A stretch of DNA of 5,249 nucleotides, from positions 1 to 5,249 of the forward strand of contig DAOWNO010000170.1 in assembly GCA_030642525.1 (NCBI GenBank), read 5' to 3'. The notes below the pieces were generated by a model. That model searched no databases and was not told where the DNA came from. It saw only the letters and a list, made by a program, of their open reading frames with translations. Below, in pieces: positions 1 to 5,249 of this stretch. The position numbers and the translations under genes are program-made. Origin of the DNA: Candidatus Aegiribacteria sp. (lineage in GTDB: Bacteria > Fermentibacterota > Fermentibacteria > Fermentibacterales > JCC-6). Within the stretch, counting starts at the first letter, position 1. Every line of letters starts with the position of its first letter.

Positions 1-25
1 CAGCATAGACATGATGCGGGAAGGT

Positions 26-31
26 CGGGAG
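26..31 (+). promoter_or_regulatory. Candidate ribosome binding site for the exported protein gene
   Basis: The purine-rich string CGGGAG ends 7 nt before the ATG at 39, a normal spacing. An in-frame TGA at 36-38 lies directly before this ATG, so the reading frame cannot start further upstream. Together these fix the start of the downstream gene. The 38 bases to the left are too few to show a promoter, and the gene may instead be coupled to an upstream gene whose end lies at the window edge. Confidence 0.5.
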
Positions 32-38
32 TACTTGA

Positions 39-1469
39 ATGATAGTTCTGCTGCTTCTGTCACTCATTAATGTAACGGTCGGTCCAGGTTGGAGCGATCC
101 CATTGTTGTTACAGAGGAGCCGAACAGCACTGCACCATTTCAACTGATCTTCAGAGATGAGCAAGGGCGTTTCCATCTTCTGTGGGAAGATTATCAGCTT
201 GATCCCAGAATCGGTTACAAGGTGTTTCTTATTGATGGGAGTACATTTGTTCAAGAGATAATGGTATCTCGGGATGTAAACAGCTTTTATATAAGTGAAG
301 TTCAACTGGCTGATAGCCTGATAGCCTTTTGGCGTGAATACAATCCTGTTTACTACTGCATTCACAGTCTTGAGGACGGCAGTGAGATCACTCCTGCTAC
401 ACATCTCTTCACGGAGTACACGGACTTGCCCTACATCCGAGCCTGTCCGGATTCCCTTGGCAGGCTCCATGTTCTTCGCAATGTCGGTCAGAGTGTTCGC
501 TATGCAGTATGGACACCAGCCCCGGGCTCTGGCTTTATCGAGGAGTACACCTGGATGATTCCTGAAGCATGGATCATCGGCATGATTCTGGTAGATGGAG
601 ACAGGGTTCATCTTATCCTTGGTGATGGTAGCCAGACTTATATGTACATGCAGTACGATCTTGAAGGTAATGTTACAGTGCCACTGTATGATTTCACGAA
701 TGATGTAGGTAATATGGCCCGATATCCCGGCCTTGCCGTTGACAGCAACGGGGATCTTATAGTAATAGGCCGCGTTGGCATCAGCGGTTATCCGAGCAGA
801 TATGGTTTTTGGAGACTTAACGGCAGGACCGGAGATCTGGAGACCCATAAATGGTTAGTTGTCAGTGAAGTTCCAAGCTTTGAAGTAAGCAAGGATATGG
901 TTCTTCTTCCGTTTCCTGACCATGAGAAGTTCTATCTGGTATGGAGAGATAGCTACCTGTACAAAAAACTTCTTTATGTGGTTTTCGACAATGAAGGCAG
1001 CCTCCTTGTAGAAACCACAGTAGCATACGATCACAGTGACGAGGATCCTGAGCAGCTTGCCAATGTTGACGGAGTTGTTGATTCCGAGGGTAATCTTTAT
1101 GTGATATACGGGCAGGGAGAAGAAGAGCCGATTTTCGGCAGTTATCCCACCTTCGGCTGGTTCAATGCCAGCAGTCTAGGGCTTGAGGAAGAAGAATCTT
1201 CAGAACAGGGAACAGAACCTGTTGTCATAGAACCTTCCTGCAATCCTTTCTGCGGCAGTGTTGTGTTCCTTGTAACCGGTGGAGTTGTTTCTGAGCTTTC
1301 AGTTTACGATGTGATCGGTCGCCTTGTGGCAGAGATTCCTGTTTCTGAAGGAGTTGGTGTCTGGAATGGGTATGGTTCCAGCGGTGACAGACTACCCACT
1401 GGTGTCTACACTGTACGCGGTAGTGATAACTGCGAGCCTGCGGTTGTGACGATGCTTAAAGAGCATTGA
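39..1469 (+). CDS. Exported beta-propeller-like protein with C-terminal FlgD/type IX-sorting-like domain
   Basis: This 476-residue protein is probably secreted or surface-attached; its function and ligand are unknown. Residues 2-15 form a hydrophobic signal-like segment (MIVLLLLSLINVTVG), unusual in having no Lys or Arg before the core. The body is beta-rich and has recurring D-x-x-G turns followed by aromatic or hydrophobic strands, at residues about 40, 138, 207, 235, 317 and 348 (for example DSNGDLIVI and DSEGNLYVI). This suggests a beta-propeller of the BNR/Asp-box type. An acidic linker (about 382-390) leads to a terminal domain from about 395: NPF at 402-404, the strand SVYDVIGRLV at 421-430, then W442-N-G and LPTGVY at 452-457. 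That pattern is typical of FlgD-like Ig folds and type A sorting domains, which direct export through the outer membrane by type IX secretion in the Bacteroidetes and relatives. Cysteines at 401 and 405 flank NPF. No catalytic motif was seen. The gene is separated by 158 bp from the next one and looks like its own unit or the end of an upstream operon. Confidence 0.87.
   Translation: MIVLLLLSLINVTVGPGWSDPIVVTEEPNSTAPFQLIFRDEQGRFHLLWEDYQLDPRIGYKVFLIDGSTFVQEIMVSRDVNSFYISEVQLADSLIAFWREYNPVYYCIHSLEDGSEITPATHLFTEYTDLPYIRACPDSLGRLHVLRNVGQSVRYAVWTPAPGSGFIEEYTWMIPEAWIIGMILVDGDRVHLILGDGSQTYMYMQYDLEGNVTVPLYDFTNDVGNMARYPGLAVDSNGDLIVIGRVGISGYPSRYGFWRLNGRTGDLETHKWLVVSEVPSFEVSKDMVLLPFPDHEKFYLVWRDSYLYKKLLYVVFDNEGSLLVETTVAYDHSDEDPEQLANVDGVVDSEGNLYVIYGQGEEEPIFGSYPTFGWFNASSLGLEEEESSEQGTEPVVIEPSCNPFCGSVVFLVTGGVVSELSVYDVIGRLVAEIPVSEGVGVWNGYGSSGDRLPTGVYTVRGSDNCEPAVVTMLKEH
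1450..1468 (+). other. Small hairpin over the stop codon of the exported protein gene
   Basis: A 7-bp stem (CGATGCT with AGCATTG, including one G-T wobble) closes a 5-nt loop, TAAAG. The right arm runs into the TGA stop at 1467-1469. The bases after it (ATAATTGATTTCTGTTT) are AT-rich but not a clean T run, so this is at best a poor terminator. It may be chance. Confidence 0.2.
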
Positions 1470-1494
1470 TAATTGATTTCTGTTTGAATATTTT

Positions 1495-1518
1495 GTCAGA
1501 TAGCTGATTTGACCTTTT
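1495..1518 (+). terminator. Weak candidate intrinsic terminator after the exported protein gene
   Basis: GTCAGAT (1495-1501) pairs with ATTTGAC (1507-1513) in a 7-bp stem with one G-T wobble and a 5-nt loop, AGCTG. It is followed by CTTTTC, a four-T tract. The position, 26 bp after the stop codon and well before the next gene, suits a terminator. The stem has only three G-C pairs and the T run is short, so it would be inefficient. Confidence 0.3.
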
Positions 1519-1522
1519 CATG

Positions 1523-1558
1523 GAGTTAACAAGCGTCTGACGAATTAGATATTAACTC
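1523..1558. repeat. Inverted repeat GAGTTAA ... TTAACTC upstream of rarA
   Basis: Perfect 7-bp arms at 1523-1529 and 1552-1558 are separated by 22 bp, so arm centres are 29 bp apart, just under three helical turns. It could be a binding site for a dimeric regulator, or in RNA a hairpin with a large loop. Its arms overlap both elements of the weak candidate promoter. A 7-bp pair can occur by chance in an AT-rich gap. Confidence 0.3.
1526..1553 (+). promoter_or_regulatory. Weak candidate sigma-70 type promoter for the rarA operon
   Basis: TTAACA at 1526-1531 matches 5 of 6 bases of the -35 consensus. GATATT at 1548-1553, 16 bp later, matches 4 of 6 of the -10 consensus. Transcription would start near 1560 and give a leader of about 68 nt. 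The gap is the natural place for the operon's promoter, but the match is modest and the promoter consensus of this organism is unknown. Confidence 0.25.
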
Positions 1559-1577
1559 GGTGGCAGTGAATCCGAGT
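1555..1577 (+). other. Leader hairpin upstream of rarA
   Basis: ACTCGG (1555-1560) pairs perfectly with CCGAGT (1572-1577) around an 11-nt loop; two further pairs follow beyond one mismatch. It shares 1555-1558 with the right arm of the 1523-1558 inverted repeat, so only one of the two structures can form at a time. There is no T tract after it, so it is not a terminator. Confidence 0.3.
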
Positions 1578-1627
1578 AAACACATTCCCTTTCCTTCCAA
1601 CTGTGAATAAGGTATTTTCTCCTTGAA

Positions 1628-2953
1628 ATGGATCTTCTTGACAATGTAATCAGTAATGATCTGAAGCCACCACTGGCAGATCTTCTCAGACCATCCACAC
1701 TTGAGGAGGTCGTCGGACAGGTGCATCTGCTGAATGATGGAGCTCCATTCAGGAAAGCCCTCACAGAGGGAGTGCTGGGTTCTTTCATTCTATGGGGACC
1801 TCCCGGTTCAGGCAAAACAACTCTTGCTCTTCTGATTTCGAAATACACCGATCAGCATTTTGTTCGATTCAGCGCGGTCACAGGGGGAGTAAAACTGGTG
1901 AGGGCGATCGTAGAGGATGCTCGGAGATTGCAGGTTAACGGAACCGGGACAATTCTGTTCGTTGATGAGATACACAGGTTCAACAAAGCCCAGCAGGACG
2001 CATTTCTTCCGCACATTGAAAATGGTACTATCACTCTTGCCGGCGCGACTACTGAGAATCCGTCTTTCGAGATCAACGCGCCTCTCCTCAGCAGATGTTC
2101 GGTCTATATTCTGAAAAGACTGAAAGAATCCGAAATACTGTCGATACTGAATAGAGCTGTTTCACACGATTGTTTCCGTGACATGATCCCCTCAGGTATT
2201 CAGGATGGCGCGCTTGAGAGAATAGCGGAGATTGCGGATGGTGACGGAAGGCGCGCATTGAATCTGCTGGAACTGCTCGCGGGTATGGCTTCCGGGAAAC
2301 AGATAACAGTTGAGCATGTCAGCAAAGCTGTTTCATCTTCCCCGCTCTGCTATGACAAATCCGGTGAAGAGCATTACAACCTTATCAGCGCTCTGCATAA
2401 ATCACTTCGATCGAGCGATGTAGACGCTTCTCTGTACTGGCTGGCAAGGATGATATCTTCCGGTGAGAATCCTCTCTACATTGCCAGGAGGATGATCCGT
2501 TTTGCTACCGAGGATATTGGTATGGCCGATCCTTCTGCTCTAACTGTAGCTATGCGAGCTGCGGATTCATACAGGTTTCTTGGATCTCCGGAGGGAGATC
2601 TGGCGCTTGCCGAGGCGGCATGCTATCTGGCGCTTGCGCCAAAATCGAATTCCGTTTACACAGCCTGGAAAAAAGCGGTATCTGCTGCACAGAGTGGTGG
2701 AAGCCTTCCTGTCCCGCTTCATCTGCGGAATGCTCCCACTGAGTTGATGAAACAGCTGGATTACGGCAGGGGTTATCAGTATGCCCATTCCCAGTCGAAT
2801 GGAGTGGTTACACATAGCAATTTCCCTGATGAAATGGATGAAATGGAGTTCTACAGACCCTCGGAATTCGGAAGAGAATCGGCTATCGCTCTTTCAATGG
2901 CTGAATGGAGAAAAATCAGGAACAGGGCTAGAATGGATGGGGGGAATTCTTGA
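1628..2953 (+). CDS. rarA: Replication-associated recombination protein A (RarA/MgsA), AAA+ ATPase
   Basis: This cytoplasmic AAA+ ATPase of the RarA/MgsA/Mgs1/WRNIP1 family is related to clamp loaders and Holliday-junction helicases, acts at stalled replication forks and is linked to RecA, SSB and the replisome. At 441 residues it is full length (E. coli RarA is about 447). Visible motifs are the family N-terminus PLADLLRPSTLEEVVGQ (15-31), Walker A GPPGSGKT (57-64), Walker B ILFVDEIHR (109-117), sensor 1 GATTENP (139-145), arginine finger in LLSRC (R156), sensor 2 GDGRRALN (205-212), the tetramerisation-region signature HYNLISALHKSLRSSD (249-264) with EDIGMADP (295-302), and a C-terminal FYRPSEFG (408-415). 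All catalytic residues seem intact. The ATG at 1628 gives the expected N-terminus; the only Shine-Dalgarno-like string is AAGG at 1609-1612, rather far upstream, so initiation may be weak. It is the first gene of the tight operon. Confidence 0.97.
   Translation: MDLLDNVISNDLKPPLADLLRPSTLEEVVGQVHLLNDGAPFRKALTEGVLGSFILWGPPGSGKTTLALLISKYTDQHFVRFSAVTGGVKLVRAIVEDARRLQVNGTGTILFVDEIHRFNKAQQDAFLPHIENGTITLAGATTENPSFEINAPLLSRCSVYILKRLKESEILSILNRAVSHDCFRDMIPSGIQDGALERIAEIADGDGRRALNLLELLAGMASGKQITVEHVSKAVSSSPLCYDKSGEEHYNLISALHKSLRSSDVDASLYWLARMISSGENPLYIARRMIRFATEDIGMADPSALTVAMRAADSYRFLGSPEGDLALAEAACYLALAPKSNSVYTAWKKAVSAAQSGGSLPVPLHLRNAPTELMKQLDYGRGYQYAHSQSNGVVTHSNFPDEMDEMEFYRPSEFGRESAIALSMAEWRKIRNRARMDGGNS
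2939..2944 (+). promoter_or_regulatory. G-run ribosome binding site before the TTG start of pcm
   Basis: A run of six G lies inside the last codons of rarA, 5 nt before the TTG at 2950. It can pair with the CCUCC region of 16S rRNA and supports the TTG, although a G-run is less ideal than GGAGG. The next in-frame ATG codons at 2983 and 2989 have no comparable purine string close by. Confidence 0.45.
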
Positions 2954-3603
2954 ACAACGACTACTCCTCATCTCTTCTCCGAATGAAGATGGTCAATCAT
3001 GACATTGCGGACGCAGGCGTTTCCAATCCGGAAATACTTGACGCTTTCATGAAAGTACCGCGGGAAAAATTCGTATTGCCGGGAACAGCAGCCTCTATGG
3101 CATATGGGAATTATCCGCTTCCCATCGGATTCGGACAGACTGTGTCTCAACCTTTTATTGTAGCTTTCATGCTTGAGATGCTGAGTTGTCCGCCCGGCAG
3201 CAGAATACTGGAGATAGGGACAGGATCAGGGTATCAGACCGCGATTCTTGCCTGCATGGGGATGAATGTTGTAACTTTGGAGTTGATACCGGAACTTGCT
3301 GCGAGAGCAAGAAAGGCAGTTCTCGAACTGTATCCTGATTCAGGAATAAGGTTTATCGCTGCTGATGGATATAGCGGCTGGCTGCCTGCCGCGCCTTACG
3401 ATGGAATTATTGTTTCTGCTTCTCCTCCTGAGGTTCCTGAAGAACTCGAGCAGCAGCTGAGTTCATCGGGAGGCAGGCTGGTGCTGCCGGCCGGTTCCTG
3501 GTCTCAGCGACTCCTTGCGATAACAAGGTTTGGAAGTGATTTTTCCATGGAGGAATCACTGCCTGTCAGATTCGTACCTCTTGTCAGGTCTGAGAGTCGA
3601 TAG
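2950..3603 (+). CDS. pcm: Protein-L-isoaspartate O-methyltransferase
   Basis: This enzyme uses S-adenosylmethionine to methylate isoaspartyl residues formed by ageing of Asn and Asp in proteins, the first step in returning them to normal aspartate. It is a soluble repair enzyme of 217 residues, a usual length for the family. Visible are the N-terminal VPREKFV (36-42), the substrate-site motif GFGQTVSQPFIVA (60-72, often GHGQTISQP, so His is Phe here), SAM motif I ILEIGTGSGYQ (86-96), the acidic residue after strand 2 in TLELIPE (109-115), motif II in APYDGIIVSASPPEVPE (148-164), motif III GGRLVLPAG (174-182) and the C-terminal VRFVPLV (206-212). The TTG start shares 4 nt (TTGA) with the rarA stop, pointing to coupled translation. 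Starting at Met12 or Met14 would also leave a complete domain, so the exact start is uncertain. The gene is followed 11 nt later by the kinase-like gene. Confidence 0.95.
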   Translation: MNNDYSSSLLRMKMVNHDIADAGVSNPEILDAFMKVPREKFVLPGTAASMAYGNYPLPIGFGQTVSQPFIVAFMLEMLSCPPGSRILEIGTGSGYQTAILACMGMNVVTLELIPELAARARKAVLELYPDSGIRFIAADGYSGWLPAAPYDGIIVSASPPEVPEELEQQLSSSGGRLVLPAGSWSQRLLAITRFGSDFSMEESLPVRFVPLVRSESR

Positions 3604-3610
3604 AAAGGGA
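3604..3610 (+). promoter_or_regulatory. Ribosome binding site of the kinase-like gene
   Basis: AAAGGGA sits right after the pcm stop codon and 4 nt before the ATG at 3615. It supports that ATG as the start. The spacing is slightly short but acceptable. Confidence 0.5.
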
Positions 3611-3614
3611 ATTA

Positions 3615-4646
3615 ATGACAAATGTGACTTGTGAAAAGAAGACCGGAACTGTAGCATTGATCGGCAGTGAAGCCGGGAGAATTGCGAAAAGTATCGGGGA
3701 ATCGCTTCCTGTTCCCTTCAGGGTGATTGAAAATCTCAGCGAGCTGCGAGATCAGAACATCTCAACATTCATCATTATCTGCCCTTTCGACAATTCCGAA
3801 TTGAATTTACTTTACTCCGGTTCTTCCGATTCAGCTGTTCTAAGAGAATCTCTCTCGGCGGTCATTGCTCCATTCGCTCTGGGCGGGTCTTCGATCGAGC
3901 CGGAAATCATACTGAGAGAAAGTGCTTTTGCTTTCACAGTGCTCTCACGGATAAGTGGTTTGATTTGCGTTTCCTTATTGAGTTCAATGTTTTCAAATTT
4001 CTTCATGTGGGAGAGGATCGGCGCTCTTCTTCCGTTTTTCATCCATAATATGAACAATATGCTTGCCAGGATAATGGGAAATATAGAACTGGCGGAATTC
4101 CACTCCGGTAACATAGACAAGGTAAAAGAAAAACTAGCCATTGCTTTTGAAGGCGCTGAAGATCTGAGAAATTTCCTTGAAAAACTCTCCGCTCATTCTT
4201 CCTGCTATGGTATTAACGATGATCTATGGACTCCCGGGAATGAGAAGGCTGTGATTGAAATGGGATATATGTCCAGTGGAACATCTGTTGAATTTACCTG
4301 CACCAGGAGCGGTGATATCCCGGAAATACTTCCGGTCAGGAAATGGATACTGAATTCACTTATAGGAATCATATCCGCTGCGGCGACAATTTCTGTGAAC
4401 GGCTGCGGCTCGGTACATATGGAAGTATCACGAATAAAGGAAACCGTCAATTTCATTATGAAATGGAGCAGATCATCCAGGGATAATCTCTCAGAGTGGA
4501 AACTGCTTTCGACAATTGATCTTATTGCGACAGCTGCTGTTCTGGCATCTCATTCCGGCATTTTCTTCAGGCTTGATGAATGGAGCGTTGCTCAGGGAGC
4601 TGTCTATGCTGCCGTTCCTTTAAATAACGGGAATCGGACTCTCTGA
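3615..4646 (+). CDS. Histidine kinase-like protein with degenerate ATP-binding domain, function unknown
   Basis: I do not recognise a named family for this 343-residue protein. Residues 11-90 look like an alpha/beta domain (strands TVALIGS, FRVIEN, TFIIICPF) that could be a receiver-like fold, but it lacks the acidic pair after strand 1. Residues 113-132 are an uncharged hydrophobic stretch, either a helix leading into the next domain or a weak membrane segment. Residues 135-195 resemble the dimerisation/phosphoacceptor helices of histidine kinases: H144 in HNMNNML, then GNIELA (155-160) and a second helix rich in Lys and Glu. The C-terminal part (about 210-337) has the order and hydrophobic pattern of a GHKL ATPase domain, yet the key Asn of the N box is Gly (LNSLIGII, 246-253) and no DxGxG or GxGLG motif is present. 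The residue after H144 is Asn, where active kinases have Glu or Asp, while Asn at +4 matches the HisKA phosphatase position. It may therefore be a phosphotransferase (compare ChpT or Spo0B), a phosphatase or a scaffold. The homology is inferred by eye. Confidence 0.65.
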   Translation: MTNVTCEKKTGTVALIGSEAGRIAKSIGESLPVPFRVIENLSELRDQNISTFIIICPFDNSELNLLYSGSSDSAVLRESLSAVIAPFALGGSSIEPEIILRESAFAFTVLSRISGLICVSLLSSMFSNFFMWERIGALLPFFIHNMNNMLARIMGNIELAEFHSGNIDKVKEKLAIAFEGAEDLRNFLEKLSAHSSCYGINDDLWTPGNEKAVIEMGYMSSGTSVEFTCTRSGDIPEILPVRKWILNSLIGIISAAATISVNGCGSVHMEVSRIKETVNFIMKWSRSSRDNLSEWKLLSTIDLIATAAVLASHSGIFFRLDEWSVAQGAVYAAVPLNNGNRTL

Positions 4647-4647
4647 C

Positions 4648-5249
4648 ATGAATAAACAGGATTCAGCAGATTTGAACGAAACCTTCAATTCATCAACTTC
4701 AGACGCAGTTCTTGCTCTGTTTCAGAATGAGCCGGCGTTACGGCTGACATTCGGGCAGATAGCTTCCAGACTTGATGGGAAGTATACTGATTTGTCCGGA
4801 GCCGTGGAATCTCTTGTTAAAGGCGGATTGCTCCACAGTGCGGGTGGCAGGAGATATGCGCTTCCGGAGGAACTCGGTTTTTTTCGGGGGAACATAAGAA
4901 TACGTCCGGGCGGGAGCGGATTTCTGAAAGCCGGACACGAAAGGATTGAGATTGATCACAGAAACATTTCCGGTGCGCTGAATGGCGATACGGTCATGGT
5001 GCGCAGATTTGAATCGCGTACTCATGGAAATGTGTGCAGTGGAAAAGTCGAATCCGTTCTTGAGCGCTTCAGAAAAGGTCTGAGCGGTGTTGTCAGGAAA
5101 GCCGGCAGAGGCTGGATTATTGACCCGGTTGATCCATCACTTCCAAGAAGAATACCTTTGAAAACAGAATCCGGATCAGATATATCCGAGGGGAGGATAG
5201 CATTCGCCCTTCTGGATTATTCAGGCAGGAAACTCAGGGCGTTTGCAGC
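4648..5249 (+). CDS. rnr: Ribonuclease R (RNB family exoribonuclease), N-terminal part only
   Basis: RNase R is a processive 3'-to-5' exoribonuclease that can degrade structured RNA and helps in mRNA decay and rRNA quality control. Only 200 codons lie in the window, and the frame is open to the right edge. Residues 18-74 look like the winged-helix domain common at the N-terminus of RNase R (VLALFQNEPALRLTFGQIAS, then SLVKGGLLHSAGGRRYALPEE). Residues 76-120 match the first cold-shock/OB domain: GNIRIRPGGSGFLKA, the acidic IEIDHRNI, then GALNGDTVMVR. Residues 131-141 (SGKVESVLERF) and 144-198 continue into the second cold-shock domain (GLSGVVRKAGRGWIIDPVD). This order fits RNase R rather than RNase II because of the winged helix. 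The catalytic RNB domain and S1 domain would lie outside. The ATG is 1 nt after the previous stop; with no strong Shine-Dalgarno sequence, translation is probably coupled. Confidence 0.88.
   Translation, partial: MNKQDSADLNETFNSSTSDAVLALFQNEPALRLTFGQIASRLDGKYTDLSGAVESLVKGGLLHSAGGRRYALPEELGFFRGNIRIRPGGSGFLKAGHERIEIDHRNISGALNGDTVMVRRFESRTHGNVCSGKVESVLERFRKGLSGVVRKAGRGWIIDPVDPSLPRRIPLKTESGSDISEGRIAFALLDYSGRKLRAFA

Larger units (their letters stand above)
1628..5249 (+). other. Predicted operon rarA - pcm - kinase-like gene - rnr
   Basis: Four same-strand genes are joined by a 4-nt overlap (rarA/pcm), an 11-nt gap (pcm/kinase-like) and a 1-nt gap (kinase-like/rnr). No terminator-like hairpin is visible at the junctions. 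This packing strongly suggests one transcript with translational coupling. The unit continues beyond the right edge. The known members act in DNA fork repair, protein repair and RNA decay. Confidence 0.75.

Noticed and set aside
60..848. Long open frame of 262 codons on the - strand opposite the exported protein gene
   Set aside because: The + strand frame has a signal segment, repeats and a recognisable C-terminal domain, whereas the - strand translation shows no domain, motif or ribosome binding site. It is a shadow of the coding strand.
1466..1494. TTGATA with TATTTT at 17-bp spacing as a promoter
   Set aside because: The -10 match is poor, the site overlaps the previous stop codon, and the terminator-like hairpin at 1495-1518 would lie directly downstream.
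1552..1848. 98-codon - strand frame covering the rarA leader and Walker A region
   Set aside because: It lies antisense to the highly conserved rarA N-terminus, and its composition simply mirrors that codon pattern. No start signal or family likeness was seen.
3812..4141. 109-codon - strand frame opposite the kinase-like gene
   Set aside because: The + strand gene is in a packed operon with a ribosome binding site and H-box motif. The antisense frame has no supporting feature.
4878..4884. Run of seven T inside rnr as a possible slippage or terminator site
   Set aside because: The frame reads through normally into conserved cold-shock domain sequence on both sides, and no stem precedes it, so there is no evidence of frameshifting or termination.
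4738..5025. 95-codon - strand frame opposite the start of rnr
   Set aside because: The + strand encodes clear winged-helix and cold-shock domain sequence of RNase R in the same stretch.
1..5249. Search for a defence system, CRISPR array, mobile element, tRNA or rRNA
   Set aside because: No regularly spaced direct repeats, transposase or integrase motifs, cloverleaf-like segments or rRNA-like stretches were seen. Apart from one orphan protein, the genes are housekeeping or surface proteins.

Overview
The window looks like chromosome of a Gram-negative, probably uncultured bacterium of the wider FCB/candidate-phylum type (Fermentibacteria, Cloacimonetes, WOR-3 and Eisenbacteria are the kind of lineages meant). 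The basis is a surface or secreted beta-propeller-like protein ending in a FlgD/type IX-sorting-like C-terminal domain, next to ordinary bacterial housekeeping genes of moderate GC that use AGA/AGG and ATA codons freely. This placement is an inference from gene style, not a phylogenetic result.

Layout. All real genes are on the + strand. Positions 39-1469 encode an exported 476-residue protein with DxxG-type propeller repeats and a C-terminal sorting-type domain. A 158-bp gap (1470-1627) follows. It holds a weak terminator-like hairpin, two inverted repeats that compete for the same bases, and a weak candidate promoter. From 1628 to the right edge runs a very tightly packed gene string: rarA (AAA+ replication-repair ATPase), pcm (protein-L-isoaspartate O-methyltransferase, TTG start overlapping the rarA stop), an unnamed 343-residue protein resembling a histidine kinase core without its ATP-binding motifs, and the first 200 codons of rnr (RNase R), which continues past the window. 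Junctions are a 4-nt overlap, an 11-nt gap and a 1-nt gap, so one transcript is likely.

How they may work together. RarA acts at stalled replication forks, Pcm repairs damaged aspartyl residues in proteins, and RNase R degrades structured RNA. All three are maintenance or quality-control functions often linked to stress and stationary phase. The unnamed protein between pcm and rnr keeps a histidine kinase-like H-box but seems to have lost kinase activity. It could be a phosphotransfer, phosphatase or scaffold protein, and is the most interesting item here. I found no tRNA, rRNA, CRISPR array, insertion sequence, phage gene or recognisable defence system. I do not think the window holds a clearly new system beyond that one orphan protein.
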